From Sulfurospirillum diekertiae (GTDB taxonomy: Bacteria; Campylobacterota; Campylobacteria; Campylobacterales; Sulfurospirillaceae): a stretch of 64,000 bases of DNA. Numbering within the stretch: the first letter of the stretch is position 1; each line of letters begins with the position of its first letter. Below, one piece after another: positions 54,689 to 63,259 of the stretch. The notes beneath the pieces are model-generated. The model did no database searches. It was not told where the DNA came from and saw nothing but the letters and a program-made list of their open reading frames with translations. Position numbers and translations under genes: made by a program. The DNA lies in contig NZ_CP021416.1 in assembly GCF_002162315.1 (NCBI RefSeq), forward strand, positions 1-64,000. The letters run 5' to 3'.

Positions 54689-55465
54689 ATGGCCAAAAAA
54701 TACTACTGGTTAAAGCTACCGAGTAACTTCTTCGTTGATCCTAAGATCAAAAAATTGAGGCGTATTGCCGGCGGCGATACATACGTTATTATCTTTCTAA
54801 AAATGATGTTGTTGGTGATTAATACGAATGGCATTCTTGAATTTGAAGGCATCGAAAAAACGTTGGAAGATGAGCTATCTTTAAAACTTGATGAGGATGA
54901 GAATAACGTAAAAGTTGTCTTGGCTTTTTTAAGTTCTAATGGTGAACTAGAGGAAGTTTCTGATGAAGCTTTTTTATTGCAACGTGTGCCTGATCTCGTT
55001 GGTAAAGAAGGTGATAGTGCCGAGAGAATGCGCAAATTGAGAGAACGCAAAAATATAGGTGAAATACCTTCAACGTCACATTGTGACGGCTATGTGACAA
55101 GAAGTGACACAGAGAAAGAGAAAGATATAGATAAAGAGATAAAACCCTCTCTCTTACTCTCTCCCACTTCGCACAAACCAACCTATGATTTAAAAGATAT
55201 CAAGAGCTTTAGAGAGCAACTTTCTAACATGTACCCCAATTTCTACTTTTCTCTCAGCGGAGAAATGGGCTATTCAAGAGAGCACAGAGGCTTTTGTTTA
55301 AAGAGCGGCTATATCTTTAGTTTGCACACAAATAAGTTAGTCGATCGCAGCGAGAGCTTCGAGCTCTGGCAGTATCTTTTCTATCGTAAAGATAGAGTCT
55401 TCGAACTCGCAAATACACAAATCCAAAACCAACATAAGGAAGAAAATTATGCAAACAACAATTAG
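54689..55465 (+). CDS. phage-type replisome organiser / replication protein
   Basis: 258 residues. The N-terminal domain KKYYWLKLPSNFFVDPKIKKLRRIAGGDTYVIIFLKMMLL is the phage replisome organiser N-terminal domain, found in DnaD/DnaB-like loaders that start replication of phages and some integrative elements. A charged linker (RMRKLRERKN) and a C-terminal part (SFREQLSNMYPNFYFSL) follow. It suggests the element can replicate autonomously after excision. First gene of the operon; overlaps the next by 17 bases. Confidence 0.82.
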   Translation: MAKKYYWLKLPSNFFVDPKIKKLRRIAGGDTYVIIFLKMMLLVINTNGILEFEGIEKTLEDELSLKLDEDENNVKVVLAFLSSNGELEEVSDEAFLLQRVPDLVGKEGDSAERMRKLRERKNIGEIPSTSHCDGYVTRSDTEKEKDIDKEIKPSLLLSPTSHKPTYDLKDIKSFREQLSNMYPNFYFSLSGEMGYSREHRGFCLKSGYIFSLHTNKLVDRSESFELWQYLFYRKDRVFELANTQIQNQHKEENYANNN

Positions 55466-55709
55466 TGAAAACGCGGCGAAAATCTTGGAAGAAATCAATA
55501 ATAATCCAATGTTTAAAAAGCTCATTTGTTTAAATCAGAGGCAAACGGCAGAAACGATTGGTGTGAGTTCTACGACTTTGATTTTATGGCGCAAAGATGG
55601 ATTTGGCCCGGAGTATATCAAGGTTGAGAGAGGTGGTAAGCGAGGGCGAATACTTTATCCAAAAACGTCAATCGCAGAATGGCTGAGCCGCACCATTAAA
55701 ACCATGTAA
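55449..55709 (+). CDS. AlpA/excisionase-like helix-turn-helix protein
   Basis: 86 residues. MerR-like winged helix: LNQRQTAETIGVSSTTLILWRKDGFGPEYIKVERGGKRGRILYPKTSIAEWL, the pattern of HTH_17/AlpA excisionases and regulators, with the KxxxR-type wing and final Trp-Leu. It could control excision or transfer. ATG 55449 after AAGGAAG, overlapping the previous gene. Confidence 0.82.
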   Translation: MQTTISENAAKILEEINNNPMFKKLICLNQRQTAETIGVSSTTLILWRKDGFGPEYIKVERGGKRGRILYPKTSIAEWLSRTIKTM

Positions 55710-55719
55710 GGAGCATGTG

Positions 55720-56148
55720 ATGAAGCAAGATGAAAATATCAATATTTTGAGACGGTTGAAAACACTTGAGAGAAAGATTGAGAAGCTTACCAAATCAGAG
55801 ATGTCAGCAAACCTATTTTTGGAATTTCGTTTTCTTTTAAAAGGAACATATATCATGACGGGGATTGCTGATCTAACAAAGAACGATGGGATTCTCAAAA
55901 AAAAGTTTAGCATCTTAAAGAATCAATATGCTTTATTGCCAAGAGATCGTGCTGAATTTGCCATTTGTCTTGTAAATAAGATTGATCAATCAATCGTTGG
56001 TGAATTTTATATTTCGTCTAAAAGTTTTACCGAAATAACGGGATTTGTACCCGACGAAAAAGAGTACCTTGCATTTAATAAAGCGTTTAAGGAATACGAA
56101 GTATCAGAGGTACAAAACAATGAAAGGAGTTCACAATGCGTATCTTAA
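55720..56148 (+). CDS. hypothetical protein of the transfer operon
   Basis: 142 residues from ATG 55720 (GTG 55717 is adjacent), preceded by AAGGAG. N-terminal coiled coil (NILRRLKTLERKIEKLTKSEM), then a globular part with no recognised domain (FVPDEKEYLAFNKAFKEYEV). It overlaps the VirB6-like start by 13 bases, pointing to coupled translation and a role in the transfer machinery. Confidence 0.65.
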   Translation: MKQDENINILRRLKTLERKIEKLTKSEMSANLFLEFRFLLKGTYIMTGIADLTKNDGILKKKFSILKNQYALLPRDRAEFAICLVNKIDQSIVGEFYISSKSFTEITGFVPDEKEYLAFNKAFKEYEVSEVQNNERSSQCVS

Positions 56149-58370
56149 CGTTCATTTTTCTTTTCTCTTTCTCTTTCTCTTTCTCTCTTTTTGGTGCAAA
56201 TATTTCTAGTGAAAAAGATACGTTAGCGGACTCGCTCTTTACGGCTGATGATGCTATTGTCACACCTGGTACATGTTCATTTTCATGCCGTGCCGTTGTT
56301 GATGGTTATGTAACGCAGATCATCGATATTGATGCGAAAAGTGGTACAACACATTGTGAAGTGTATAGTCGCAATGATACAAGCAAGGCTTTAGGTGTAA
56401 ATGCTAATCAACAAAACCTTACATGTAAAGTACAAGCGAATAAAAATCCTGGTGATTACTCAGGTCAACTCAAATCTAGCTCCAATACAAATTATCAATT
56501 GACTGGTGCAAAATACGAAACCGATTCAATGACGTTCTCACGTTTTCTTACGGGCATGGCAACGTTAGATCCGTCCATCATTGATTTTAGTGCGACAAAC
56601 TCAACCGGCATGCTTCAAGTCAAAAACTCAAACGTGCTTTACGGTACAAATATCTCAACCACAAGGCAAGAGACATTTCTATCGTTTTTTGGCGTGGAAG
56701 ATGCGACGACAAGCTCAGAGATTGTCTCGAGTGTTGATAGCCTCAATAAAGCGAATTTAGGTTACTTCTCGAACTTATTTTCCAATATGTCGAGTATTTA
56801 CGCTTACTTGCAAAATCTTCTTTTTGCCTTTGTATCAGCATTCTTTATTGTGATCCTTGGATCTAAAAAGCTACAAGCCTACTTAGCTAAAACAAATGAC
56901 AATACGAATTATCTCAGCAAACTGTATATCCCTCTTATTGCGGTCACGTTGTTTTATATTCCAATACCTCAAGAGAATAATATGCAAAGCTCATTAATGC
57001 AAACTGTGATTCGCAATTTTATGGGGACAAGCACGAAGATTGCTGATAAAGCGGCCGTTATTGGTGCGAATACCTATTTGCAAAAGCTATACGCGTCAGT
57101 AGGTGCAAATACAATGCAAGGTGAAGCAACAATCTACGCATTGAGAGATAGCGCAAAAGCGCAAAAAGAGCTTTACGCTAATGTGATGCAACAATGCAAG
57201 AGCCGTTTTCCGGATGCGATGACGTTTCAAGTCAAAGATGCGGAGCTAGATCAACAAAGTATTTACAACTTCAACAAAGTACAAGAAGGTATTACTGCTA
57301 AAGCATGCAGATCAACCGAAAGAAAATGGCTAATCGCTTCTAAAACCTATGATCAGCAAAGGAAATACGCGGATCAAATAGCGCAAAGCTTTGGCAATAA
57401 CGCATTGCAAAGCAAACTCAATAGCATCAATACATTCCTCAATAATCGTCAGTCAGAGCTCGGGTGGATAAACAGCGCGTTTATCCCATCTGCGGCGATT
57501 CTCATCGAAATGATGCCCCTCGTTACAGTCGCAAAAAGCACTATTACCGAAGATCAAGAGAGTAATCAATTGAAGATCCGCGATGCTTATGCTTCCGGTG
57601 ATGAAGAGAAAAGTTTACTCGAGAAGATCAAAACGACGGGTGGTAGTATCTTCGGTGCAGTAATGGCAAAAATGGTATACGCCATTTTGCCGGGTGTGAA
57701 TACTATCTTCCAAGTTTTCAATTCAATCATTGGTAGTGGTGTAGAGATGATTACGTTTATTGCGACATTTTTTTCACCGATTGGTGGTGCAAAAGCATTT
57801 AATTTTATTACCCATGGTGGAGGTAGTGCAACAATTCAGTTAGCGAGCCTTGTTCTTGCGGCCATGTTTGTTGGGTTGATCTTGAAATATATTCCATTGA
57901 TCACGTCAATGATCGCCGGAATTCTTGCGGTGGTTGGATGGTTATTCGAATTAACACAATACTTCTTTATCACTCCGTTTGTTGTTGCGTATGCTGTAAC
58001 GATGCGCAAGACGGACAAAATTAGCGAGTATCTCGTCACGGGTATCGTGATCTTTTTTAAGCCGGTACTCCTCGTTATTTTCATTTATCTTGGACTCTTT
58101 TTATACTACCTCTGCATCGATGTTTTCGTCATGTTCGCGGAAGAGCAATTCTATCTTTTGGATGCTATCAATCAGAGCTTTTTTGTGGCGATGGTGTTGC
58201 AACTTTCACTAGGGCTTATCAAAATCGTTTCATCGTTTGCGGCGGTTTATCTTATGTGGAAAGTGATTTTATCTGCACCTGGTCACACAATCAAAATGAT
58301 CGGATTGCACAATGTCGGCGACTTCCTCGAACCAATTTCCAACAAGCTCGAGAGACAATCTCTCGTATAA
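56136..58370 (+). CDS. VirB6/TrbL-like type IV secretion membrane protein
   Basis: 744 residues. Signal peptide RILTFIFLFSFSFSFSLFGANIS is encoded by a TTTCTC hexamer repeat. A periplasmic N-terminal domain with several cysteines (CSFSCRAV, HCEVYSR, LTCKVQ) comes next, then one membrane segment near residue 225-245, a long periplasmic/cytoplasmic loop, and at least five more membrane segments after about residue 530. This is the layout of VirB6/TrbL/TraG-N inner-membrane channel proteins. It is the only clear secretion-channel gene in the window; others should lie to the right. Confidence 0.75.
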   Translation: MRILTFIFLFSFSFSFSLFGANISSEKDTLADSLFTADDAIVTPGTCSFSCRAVVDGYVTQIIDIDAKSGTTHCEVYSRNDTSKALGVNANQQNLTCKVQANKNPGDYSGQLKSSSNTNYQLTGAKYETDSMTFSRFLTGMATLDPSIIDFSATNSTGMLQVKNSNVLYGTNISTTRQETFLSFFGVEDATTSSEIVSSVDSLNKANLGYFSNLFSNMSSIYAYLQNLLFAFVSAFFIVILGSKKLQAYLAKTNDNTNYLSKLYIPLIAVTLFYIPIPQENNMQSSLMQTVIRNFMGTSTKIADKAAVIGANTYLQKLYASVGANTMQGEATIYALRDSAKAQKELYANVMQQCKSRFPDAMTFQVKDAELDQQSIYNFNKVQEGITAKACRSTERKWLIASKTYDQQRKYADQIAQSFGNNALQSKLNSINTFLNNRQSELGWINSAFIPSAAILIEMMPLVTVAKSTITEDQESNQLKIRDAYASGDEEKSLLEKIKTTGGSIFGAVMAKMVYAILPGVNTIFQVFNSIIGSGVEMITFIATFFSPIGGAKAFNFITHGGGSATIQLASLVLAAMFVGLILKYIPLITSMIAGILAVVGWLFELTQYFFITPFVVAYAVTMRKTDKISEYLVTGIVIFFKPVLLVIFIYLGLFLYYLCIDVFVMFAEEQFYLLDAINQSFFVAMVLQLSLGLIKIVSSFAAVYLMWKVILSAPGHTIKMIGLHNVGDFLEPISNKLERQSLV

Positions 58371-58387
58371 AAAATAAGGAGTGAGCA

Positions 58388-58732
58388 ATGAAAAAACAAC
58401 AAGGCAATAGAGTGATTGAGACCTTTTTAAAATCGGCCACCTGGGCGATACCCGTCTTTGCTTTTCTAGCATGGTATCCCAAAAAGCTCATTGATGTACC
58501 TCATTTAATCGTACCGAATGACGTGGGCGCATTACTTTTGATGTACGGCTATTGGATCATACTTGCGTTTACTGTGATGATCCTGGCGCATATCTTTGAT
58601 GCCGGCATTAAAGATTTTGATGAGATCAAGGGATACATGGTTACTAAACATTGGTTTTGGTTATTGAGTGGTATCGGCCATATTTTAGGATTTTTCGCAT
58701 GGAAGATCTTTTGGCCTGGTGGCTTGTACTAA
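58388..58732 (+). CDS. small membrane protein of the transfer operon
   Basis: 114 residues with three probable membrane segments (ATWAIPVFAFLAWYP, VGALLLMYGYWIILAFTVMILAHIF, WFWLLSGIGHILGFFAWKIFW). Preceded by AAGGAG. Unrecognised; likely a minor component or exclusion protein of the conjugation apparatus by context. Confidence 0.65.
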   Translation: MKKQQGNRVIETFLKSATWAIPVFAFLAWYPKKLIDVPHLIVPNDVGALLLMYGYWIILAFTVMILAHIFDAGIKDFDEIKGYMVTKHWFWLLSGIGHILGFFAWKIFWPGGLY

Positions 58733-58739
58733 GGAGTAG

Positions 58740-59144
58740 ATGATGAAACCAGAAACAGCAGAGCAAACATATCAATTTTTTGAGGAAGCGCAGATCGTGT
58801 TATCTACGCTCGAGGATCATATAGCGGCATTTAACCGTGCCTCTAAAGTCTTTGAAAAAACGACGAGCGATTTTTCGAAAGTAGAAAAGAGCATCGATGA
58901 AATCGGTGCAAAAATCGCAGAAAAAATTCAAGTGAAAACCATTCAAGCCTATTTGTTAGGTTCGGTGGCAGAGCTTGAGAGTGTCACGAAAGATCTAAAA
59001 AGGCGAAAGCATGAAGAACGTTTCACCTTGAAGATCGTATTTGCTTCAACGTGTCTTTCTGTGCTTGCGACAAGCATCGTTTTTATTGCGTTTGAAGCGG
59101 CTAATAAACCGCTTCTCAATCTTATCTATCAATTCGTTCATTAA
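58740..59144 (+). CDS. coiled-coil membrane-anchored protein
   Basis: 134 residues: N-terminal coiled coil (EEAQIVLSTLEDHIAAFNRASKVFEKTTSDFSKVEKSIDEIGAKIAEKIQ), then one C-terminal membrane helix (LKIVFASTCLSVLATSIVFIAFEA). This resembles MobB/TraR-type relaxosome-anchoring proteins in layout only. ATG 58740 or 58743 after AAGGAG. ParA follows. Confidence 0.65.
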   Translation: MMKPETAEQTYQFFEEAQIVLSTLEDHIAAFNRASKVFEKTTSDFSKVEKSIDEIGAKIAEKIQVKTIQAYLLGSVAELESVTKDLKRRKHEERFTLKIVFASTCLSVLATSIVFIAFEAANKPLLNLIYQFVH

Positions 59145-59154
59145 GGAGAACAGC

Positions 59155-59934
59155 ATGAAAAATATCGCGATCATCAACACAAAAGGTGGCGTAGGTAAAA
59201 GCACCCTCGCCTTTCACATTTTACCGGCTATTCTAGCGAATAGAAACTTTTCCATTCTAGAAATTGACAACAGCAATAACACGACGACGGCGTTTTCAAA
59301 TACACAAATCTTGAAAGGAAAAATTACCTCGGTAAATATCGACGAAGGTATGCAAAGATTGGAAGAGCTTGTTATCAATAATATGTTAGATGAGGACAAG
59401 ATCAGCGTGATTGATGCCGGTGGAGGGGATGATTCACTGAAAGTGATCCATTCGTTTATCGATCAAGATTTGCTCGCAGATACCCTGTTTATCATTCCAT
59501 TTATGCCTGACTTTGTGCAGCTTAAAAACCTGGTCGATACGTATAACGTTTTACCAAGTGAAGCGAAGATCCTCGTTGTGTTAAATAATGCAGATCTAAG
59601 TGATCCAGATCATCTCATGTTTGTTAAAGGTAACGAGGACTTTGAGATACCGGATATCTCATCTACCTTTACGCACTTTGCCGTTTGCCCTAAAAGTCCA
59701 CTTTTTTCGTATGCCGCTTCACGCAATAAAGAGACGATCAAAGATCTTGCCCTACTCGCAAGCCAATACAACAAAAACGAGATACTTGAGTATGCGAAGA
59801 CAAAAACCAAAAGCGATAAAGACAAAATGACGAAGATATATCGCAATTGGAAAATTTCACGTAACGCAAAAGATTATCTCGAGAGTGAAGCGATCGCGCA
59901 GCTTAAAAGCATCGTTCTAGGAGAGCAAGCATGA
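59155..59934 (+). CDS. ParA/MinD-family ATPase
   Basis: 259 residues from ATG 59155, preceded by AAGGAG. Deviant Walker A motif NTKGGVGKST at residues about 9-18, Walker A' ILEIDNSNNTT and Walker B VIDAGGGDDS. Unlike chromosomal ParA the switch region reads Asn-Ser rather than Asp-Pro, as in plasmid StbB/VirC1-like and conjugation-associated ATPases. Roles: partition of the excised element, or recruiting the relaxosome to the secretion channel. No cognate ParB with a segregation domain is adjacent. Confidence 0.87.
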   Translation: MKNIAIINTKGGVGKSTLAFHILPAILANRNFSILEIDNSNNTTTAFSNTQILKGKITSVNIDEGMQRLEELVINNMLDEDKISVIDAGGGDDSLKVIHSFIDQDLLADTLFIIPFMPDFVQLKNLVDTYNVLPSEAKILVVLNNADLSDPDHLMFVKGNEDFEIPDISSTFTHFAVCPKSPLFSYAASRNKETIKDLALLASQYNKNEILEYAKTKTKSDKDKMTKIYRNWKISRNAKDYLESEAIAQLKSIVLGEQA

Positions 59935-60185
59935 AATACGAAGACTGGATCGCAAAGAACACGCCCTTAAAGCGTGTTTCTTCCCTAGAGCCTTATCGAG
60001 ACGAAATTCAACATCTTGTGAGTTTGAATTACACGTTAACGCAGATCACGGAGTACTTACGAGACGTAAGAGATATTGAGATCTCAAGGCAAAGCGTGAA
60101 AAAATTTTTGTTAGGCAAAACAGCTCAAAATAAACCGGTTAAAGCGGAAAAAAGTGAAAACGTCGAAAGTGAGTTTGGAAGATAA
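59931..60185 (+). CDS. small helix-turn-helix protein, possible relaxosome accessory factor
   Basis: 84 residues; the ATG overlaps the ParA stop (ATGA). The segment EIQHLVSLNYTLTQITEYLRDVRDIEISRQSVKKFLLG looks like a helix-turn-helix of the TraJ/MobC-like or resolvase-type class. It stops 26 bases before a 12-unit hexamer array, so it is the best local candidate for the protein that binds that array. Confidence 0.65.
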   Translation: MKYEDWIAKNTPLKRVSSLEPYRDEIQHLVSLNYTLTQITEYLRDVRDIEISRQSVKKFLLGKTAQNKPVKAEKSENVESEFGR

Positions 60186-60192
60186 GTTCAAG

Positions 60193-60332
60193 GGCTTTTT
60201 ATAAGCCAGATGCAACCACATGTAACCGTGAGGCAACCAATAGTAACCGAATGTAATCAAATGCAACTCAGCGTAACCGAGATGTAAGTCAAAGGTAACC
60301 TCGTGCTACCAAGAAGTAACCAAGAGGAAACC
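60193..60332. repeat. helically phased GYAACC hexamer array, candidate oriT
   Basis: A hairpin GGCTT (60193-60197) / AAGCC (60203-60207) is followed by twelve hexamers of the type GTAACC/GCAACC starting at 60212, 60222, 60233, 60243, 60253, 60263, 60273, 60284, 60295, 60305, 60316 and 60327. Spacing is always 10 or 11 bases (mean about 10.45), one helical turn. It lies directly upstream of the MOBF relaxase, the normal place for oriT and relaxosome protein sites. Confidence 0.75.
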
Positions 60333-60401
60333 GAGAAAACATTCACACCCAACGCCACGTTAATGGCGAGAGGTGAAAAAAAAGACGAAAAAGAGGCGAA
60401 A

Positions 60402-63257
60402 ATGCTTTCAATTGCGAATATGTCGTCGGCTCAAGCAGCTCATTATCATGCGAAAGATCAAAACTATTATCAGCAAGACAAAGAGACAAGCGTGTGGACT
60501 GGCAAAGGTGCTGAACGTTTAGGCTTGAGTGGTGAGATTGATATTAAACAGTTTGAGCGATTGTGTTACGGTATTCATCCAAGCGAAGAACGCACTCTTG
60601 TTGATATCAGTCAAAGAGCGGGAACGGATATGACCTTTTCCAGTCCAAAATCCGCATCGATCTTATGTGAATTAGGCGATGAACGTACCAATCAACTCAT
60701 ACGTGCAGCACATGATCAAGCGGTGCAAACGACACTATCATTTGTAGAAGATCATTATGCGCAAACGAGAGAACAAAAGGACGGACATAGAGAAGCAATT
60801 TCTACCGGTAATCTCATCATTGCTAAATTTCAGCATGATACCAGTCGTGAAAATGATCCGTCATTGCATACGCATTGCTTTATTGTCAATGCAACGCAAA
60901 AGGAGAACGGTGAATGGCGAGCATTGCACAATGATCAACTCTTTACGCACAAGATGTTTTTAGGCCAGACGTATCGCAACGAATTGGCCAAAAATCTTAG
61001 AGAGCAAGGATTCTCTATCGAGATTACGAATGCCAAAGAGGGATTCTTTGAAATTCAAGGTGTTTCAAAAGAGTTGATCAGTGAATTTTCACAACGTCGT
61101 GAGCAAGTCCTTGAGAAATACGAAGAGCTAAAAAAGCAATATCCTGGTCTCGAGGAAGAAAAGCTCAAAGAGATGGCAACAACCAGTAGCCGAAACGTGA
61201 AAGATAAAAACGCTGATCGCAGTGTCATTAAATCCAACAATATCGAAAGAGCCAAAACCATTCTCGCCGGTAAAGATTTAACCTATCTTAATCAGCTTAA
61301 TAGTTCGCAGCTACATTCAGAACAGCAAAAATTAACGGCTAAAGATGCGGTGGATCTTTCGATTCGTATTCAAAGCGAAAAGACGAGTGTATTTAATCGG
61401 GAAGATGTTATGAAAAATTCGATGAAGCTTTCATTAGGTGAGCATTCACTTAGTGCTATGCAGAATGCTTTTGATGATCATGTAAACGAGCGATCGATTG
61501 TGCAACTGGATCAAAATGCGTACTCGACACCGGAGCTCTTGCAAAAGGAGTTCGAGATAGTTGAAATGGCAAAAAACCGCACAGATCCTTTAATCTCTGC
61601 TCAACACGTGGAGCAATATCTAAGCCATACGCCTTATAACCTCACAAAAGGACAACAAGAAGCGTATGCGCAGATTCTCACAAGCAATGAGTCTATTTCA
61701 GTGATCCAGGGCGATGCAGGTACGGGTAAAACGTTTATGCTTAAGGCCGTCAGGGAAACGCTTGAGAGTCAAAAGCAAAGTAGTAATCTAAGAGGACTTG
61801 CTTTTACTGGAAAAGCCAGTGAAGAGCTTGAGCGTGAAAGCGGTATCCCATCTACGACATTACACGCTTTTTTTGTGAATCCACCGGCAGAAAAGAACAT
61901 GGTTTATGTTGTCGATGAGGCTTCAATGGTCAGTTCATTGCAGATGCACCGTTTATGTGAAATTGCTAAAGAAAACCATTCAAAAATTGTATTTATTGGT
62001 GATCAAAAGCAGTTTCAATCTTTAGGTGCTGGCAATATGTTTTCGCAGCTTCAAAAGCAAAGTGATATTCATATCGTCGAAATGACAGAAAATAAGCGTG
62101 CGCAAACCGAATTGATGCGATCGCTTTATTCGTCTATCAAGAGCAAGGATTTAGAAGAGGCGTTCGGCATTTTAGAAAAGCATCAACGACTTCATGAAAC
62201 GACAGATCTCGAGAAGATAAAAAACGAATACCTCAAAGATCGTCATGATACGTTGCTTCTTGTTGATACGAACGCAAATCGTAGAGCTTTAAACGAGTTA
62301 ATCCGATCAGATCTCGTCGCTCAAAATGAAGTAACACAGTCTCAACCGTTATCTATCAAAGAGGCAATCAATCTAAACGAGATTGAAAAACACTACTCGA
62401 GCAATTATCAAGTAGGTCAAATTGTTGTCGCACAAAACGCGTTTCAAGGATTTAGTGCCGGGCAAGAAGCAATGATCACCGCGATTGATCATCCATCCAA
62501 TACGATCACGGTTACCAAAGATGAGCAAAGGATCAAAATTGATCTAAGCAAAGCTCACGCTCAAGCGATTCAAACCTTTGCTATTAAAGAAAAAGCGTTT
62601 GGTATCGGCGACAAAATTGTTTTTACAAAAAACAATCGAAACCTCAAGTTTAGAAATGGTGAGACTGCTGTGATCCAAGCAATTCATGGGAATATCATCA
62701 AAGTACAAAAGGGGAATAAAGAGTTGGCGTTTGATGCTTCCAAATATCCTTATATCGATCATGGATACGTGATTACAGCGCATAAAAGCCAAGGGCAAAC
62801 AACCAGTAAGGTTATCGCTTTCACGAATGCCCAAATGGCCAATTTAAACCGCTTCTACGTGCAAATTACCAGGGCAAAACGTGATGCCTTAATCTATACC
62901 AACAGCATAGCAACACTCAAGGAGAATACACAAAAAACACAAATTAAAACAAGTACCCTAGATTATTTTAGGTCGGCAATGCAGCATGAGGCACATACAA
63001 ATCATAACTACGAAAGGACATTCAATGAGCAAAAAGAACGAAGAATATCAAGAGGATCAACTCTTTCAATACTGGGAGACTATTGCACAAAGTGCAAAAT
63101 TGCACTCGCAGATCTTAGCCGACATCTTGGCTTATTTAAAAGAGATCGATCAGAGGCTTCAAGCACTCGAGGCAAAGATCAAATGAAAAATATCTTACTT
63201 AAAAATGAGCGCGAAAAAGCAGCTCAATCCATAACACAATCACGAGAAAGGAGATAG
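60402..63257 (+). CDS. MOBF-family conjugative relaxase-helicase (TraI/TrwC-like)
   Basis: About 951 residues. I choose ATG 60402, which begins MLSIANMSSAQAAHYHAKDQNYYQQD, the usual MOBF N terminus with its catalytic Tyr pair; an earlier GTG at 60303 would translate the oriT-like array. Motif III reads HDTSRENDPSLHTHCF, with the metal-binding His triad. A helicase domain follows with Walker A GDAGTGKTFML (about residue 437), Walker B VVDEASMV and later UvrD-like motifs (VITAHKSQGQTTS). It nicks oriT and unwinds the strand for transfer. A small gene is nested in its 3' end. Confidence 0.9.
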   Translation: MLSIANMSSAQAAHYHAKDQNYYQQDKETSVWTGKGAERLGLSGEIDIKQFERLCYGIHPSEERTLVDISQRAGTDMTFSSPKSASILCELGDERTNQLIRAAHDQAVQTTLSFVEDHYAQTREQKDGHREAISTGNLIIAKFQHDTSRENDPSLHTHCFIVNATQKENGEWRALHNDQLFTHKMFLGQTYRNELAKNLREQGFSIEITNAKEGFFEIQGVSKELISEFSQRREQVLEKYEELKKQYPGLEEEKLKEMATTSSRNVKDKNADRSVIKSNNIERAKTILAGKDLTYLNQLNSSQLHSEQQKLTAKDAVDLSIRIQSEKTSVFNREDVMKNSMKLSLGEHSLSAMQNAFDDHVNERSIVQLDQNAYSTPELLQKEFEIVEMAKNRTDPLISAQHVEQYLSHTPYNLTKGQQEAYAQILTSNESISVIQGDAGTGKTFMLKAVRETLESQKQSSNLRGLAFTGKASEELERESGIPSTTLHAFFVNPPAEKNMVYVVDEASMVSSLQMHRLCEIAKENHSKIVFIGDQKQFQSLGAGNMFSQLQKQSDIHIVEMTENKRAQTELMRSLYSSIKSKDLEEAFGILEKHQRLHETTDLEKIKNEYLKDRHDTLLLVDTNANRRALNELIRSDLVAQNEVTQSQPLSIKEAINLNEIEKHYSSNYQVGQIVVAQNAFQGFSAGQEAMITAIDHPSNTITVTKDEQRIKIDLSKAHAQAIQTFAIKEKAFGIGDKIVFTKNNRNLKFRNGETAVIQAIHGNIIKVQKGNKELAFDASKYPYIDHGYVITAHKSQGQTTSKVIAFTNAQMANLNRFYVQITRAKRDALIYTNSIATLKENTQKTQIKTSTLDYFRSAMQHEAHTNHNYERTFNEQKERRISRGSTLSILGDYCTKCKIALADLSRHLGLFKRDRSEASSTRGKDQMKNILLKNEREKAAQSITQSRERR
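63025..63186 (+). CDS. 53-residue coiled-coil protein nested in the relaxase gene
   Basis: ATG 63025 preceded by AAAGGACATTCA. The product SKKNEEYQEDQLFQYWETIA and its C-terminal coiled coil (LKEIDQRLQALEAKIK) look protein-like, whereas the overlapping relaxase frame there is less regular. Overprinted genes are uncommon but known in transfer operons. Alternatively the relaxase normally ends sooner. Support: ribosome site, composition, position before the coupling-protein gene. Confidence 0.5.
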   Translation: MSKKNEEYQEDQLFQYWETIAQSAKLHSQILADILAYLKEIDQRLQALEAKIK

Positions 63258-63259
63258 TA

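Noticed and set aside
60303-60401. GTG 60303 as the relaxase start
   Set aside because: It would translate the phased hexamer array; MOBF relaxases begin at the sequence that starts at ATG 60402, which has its own purine-rich ribosome site.
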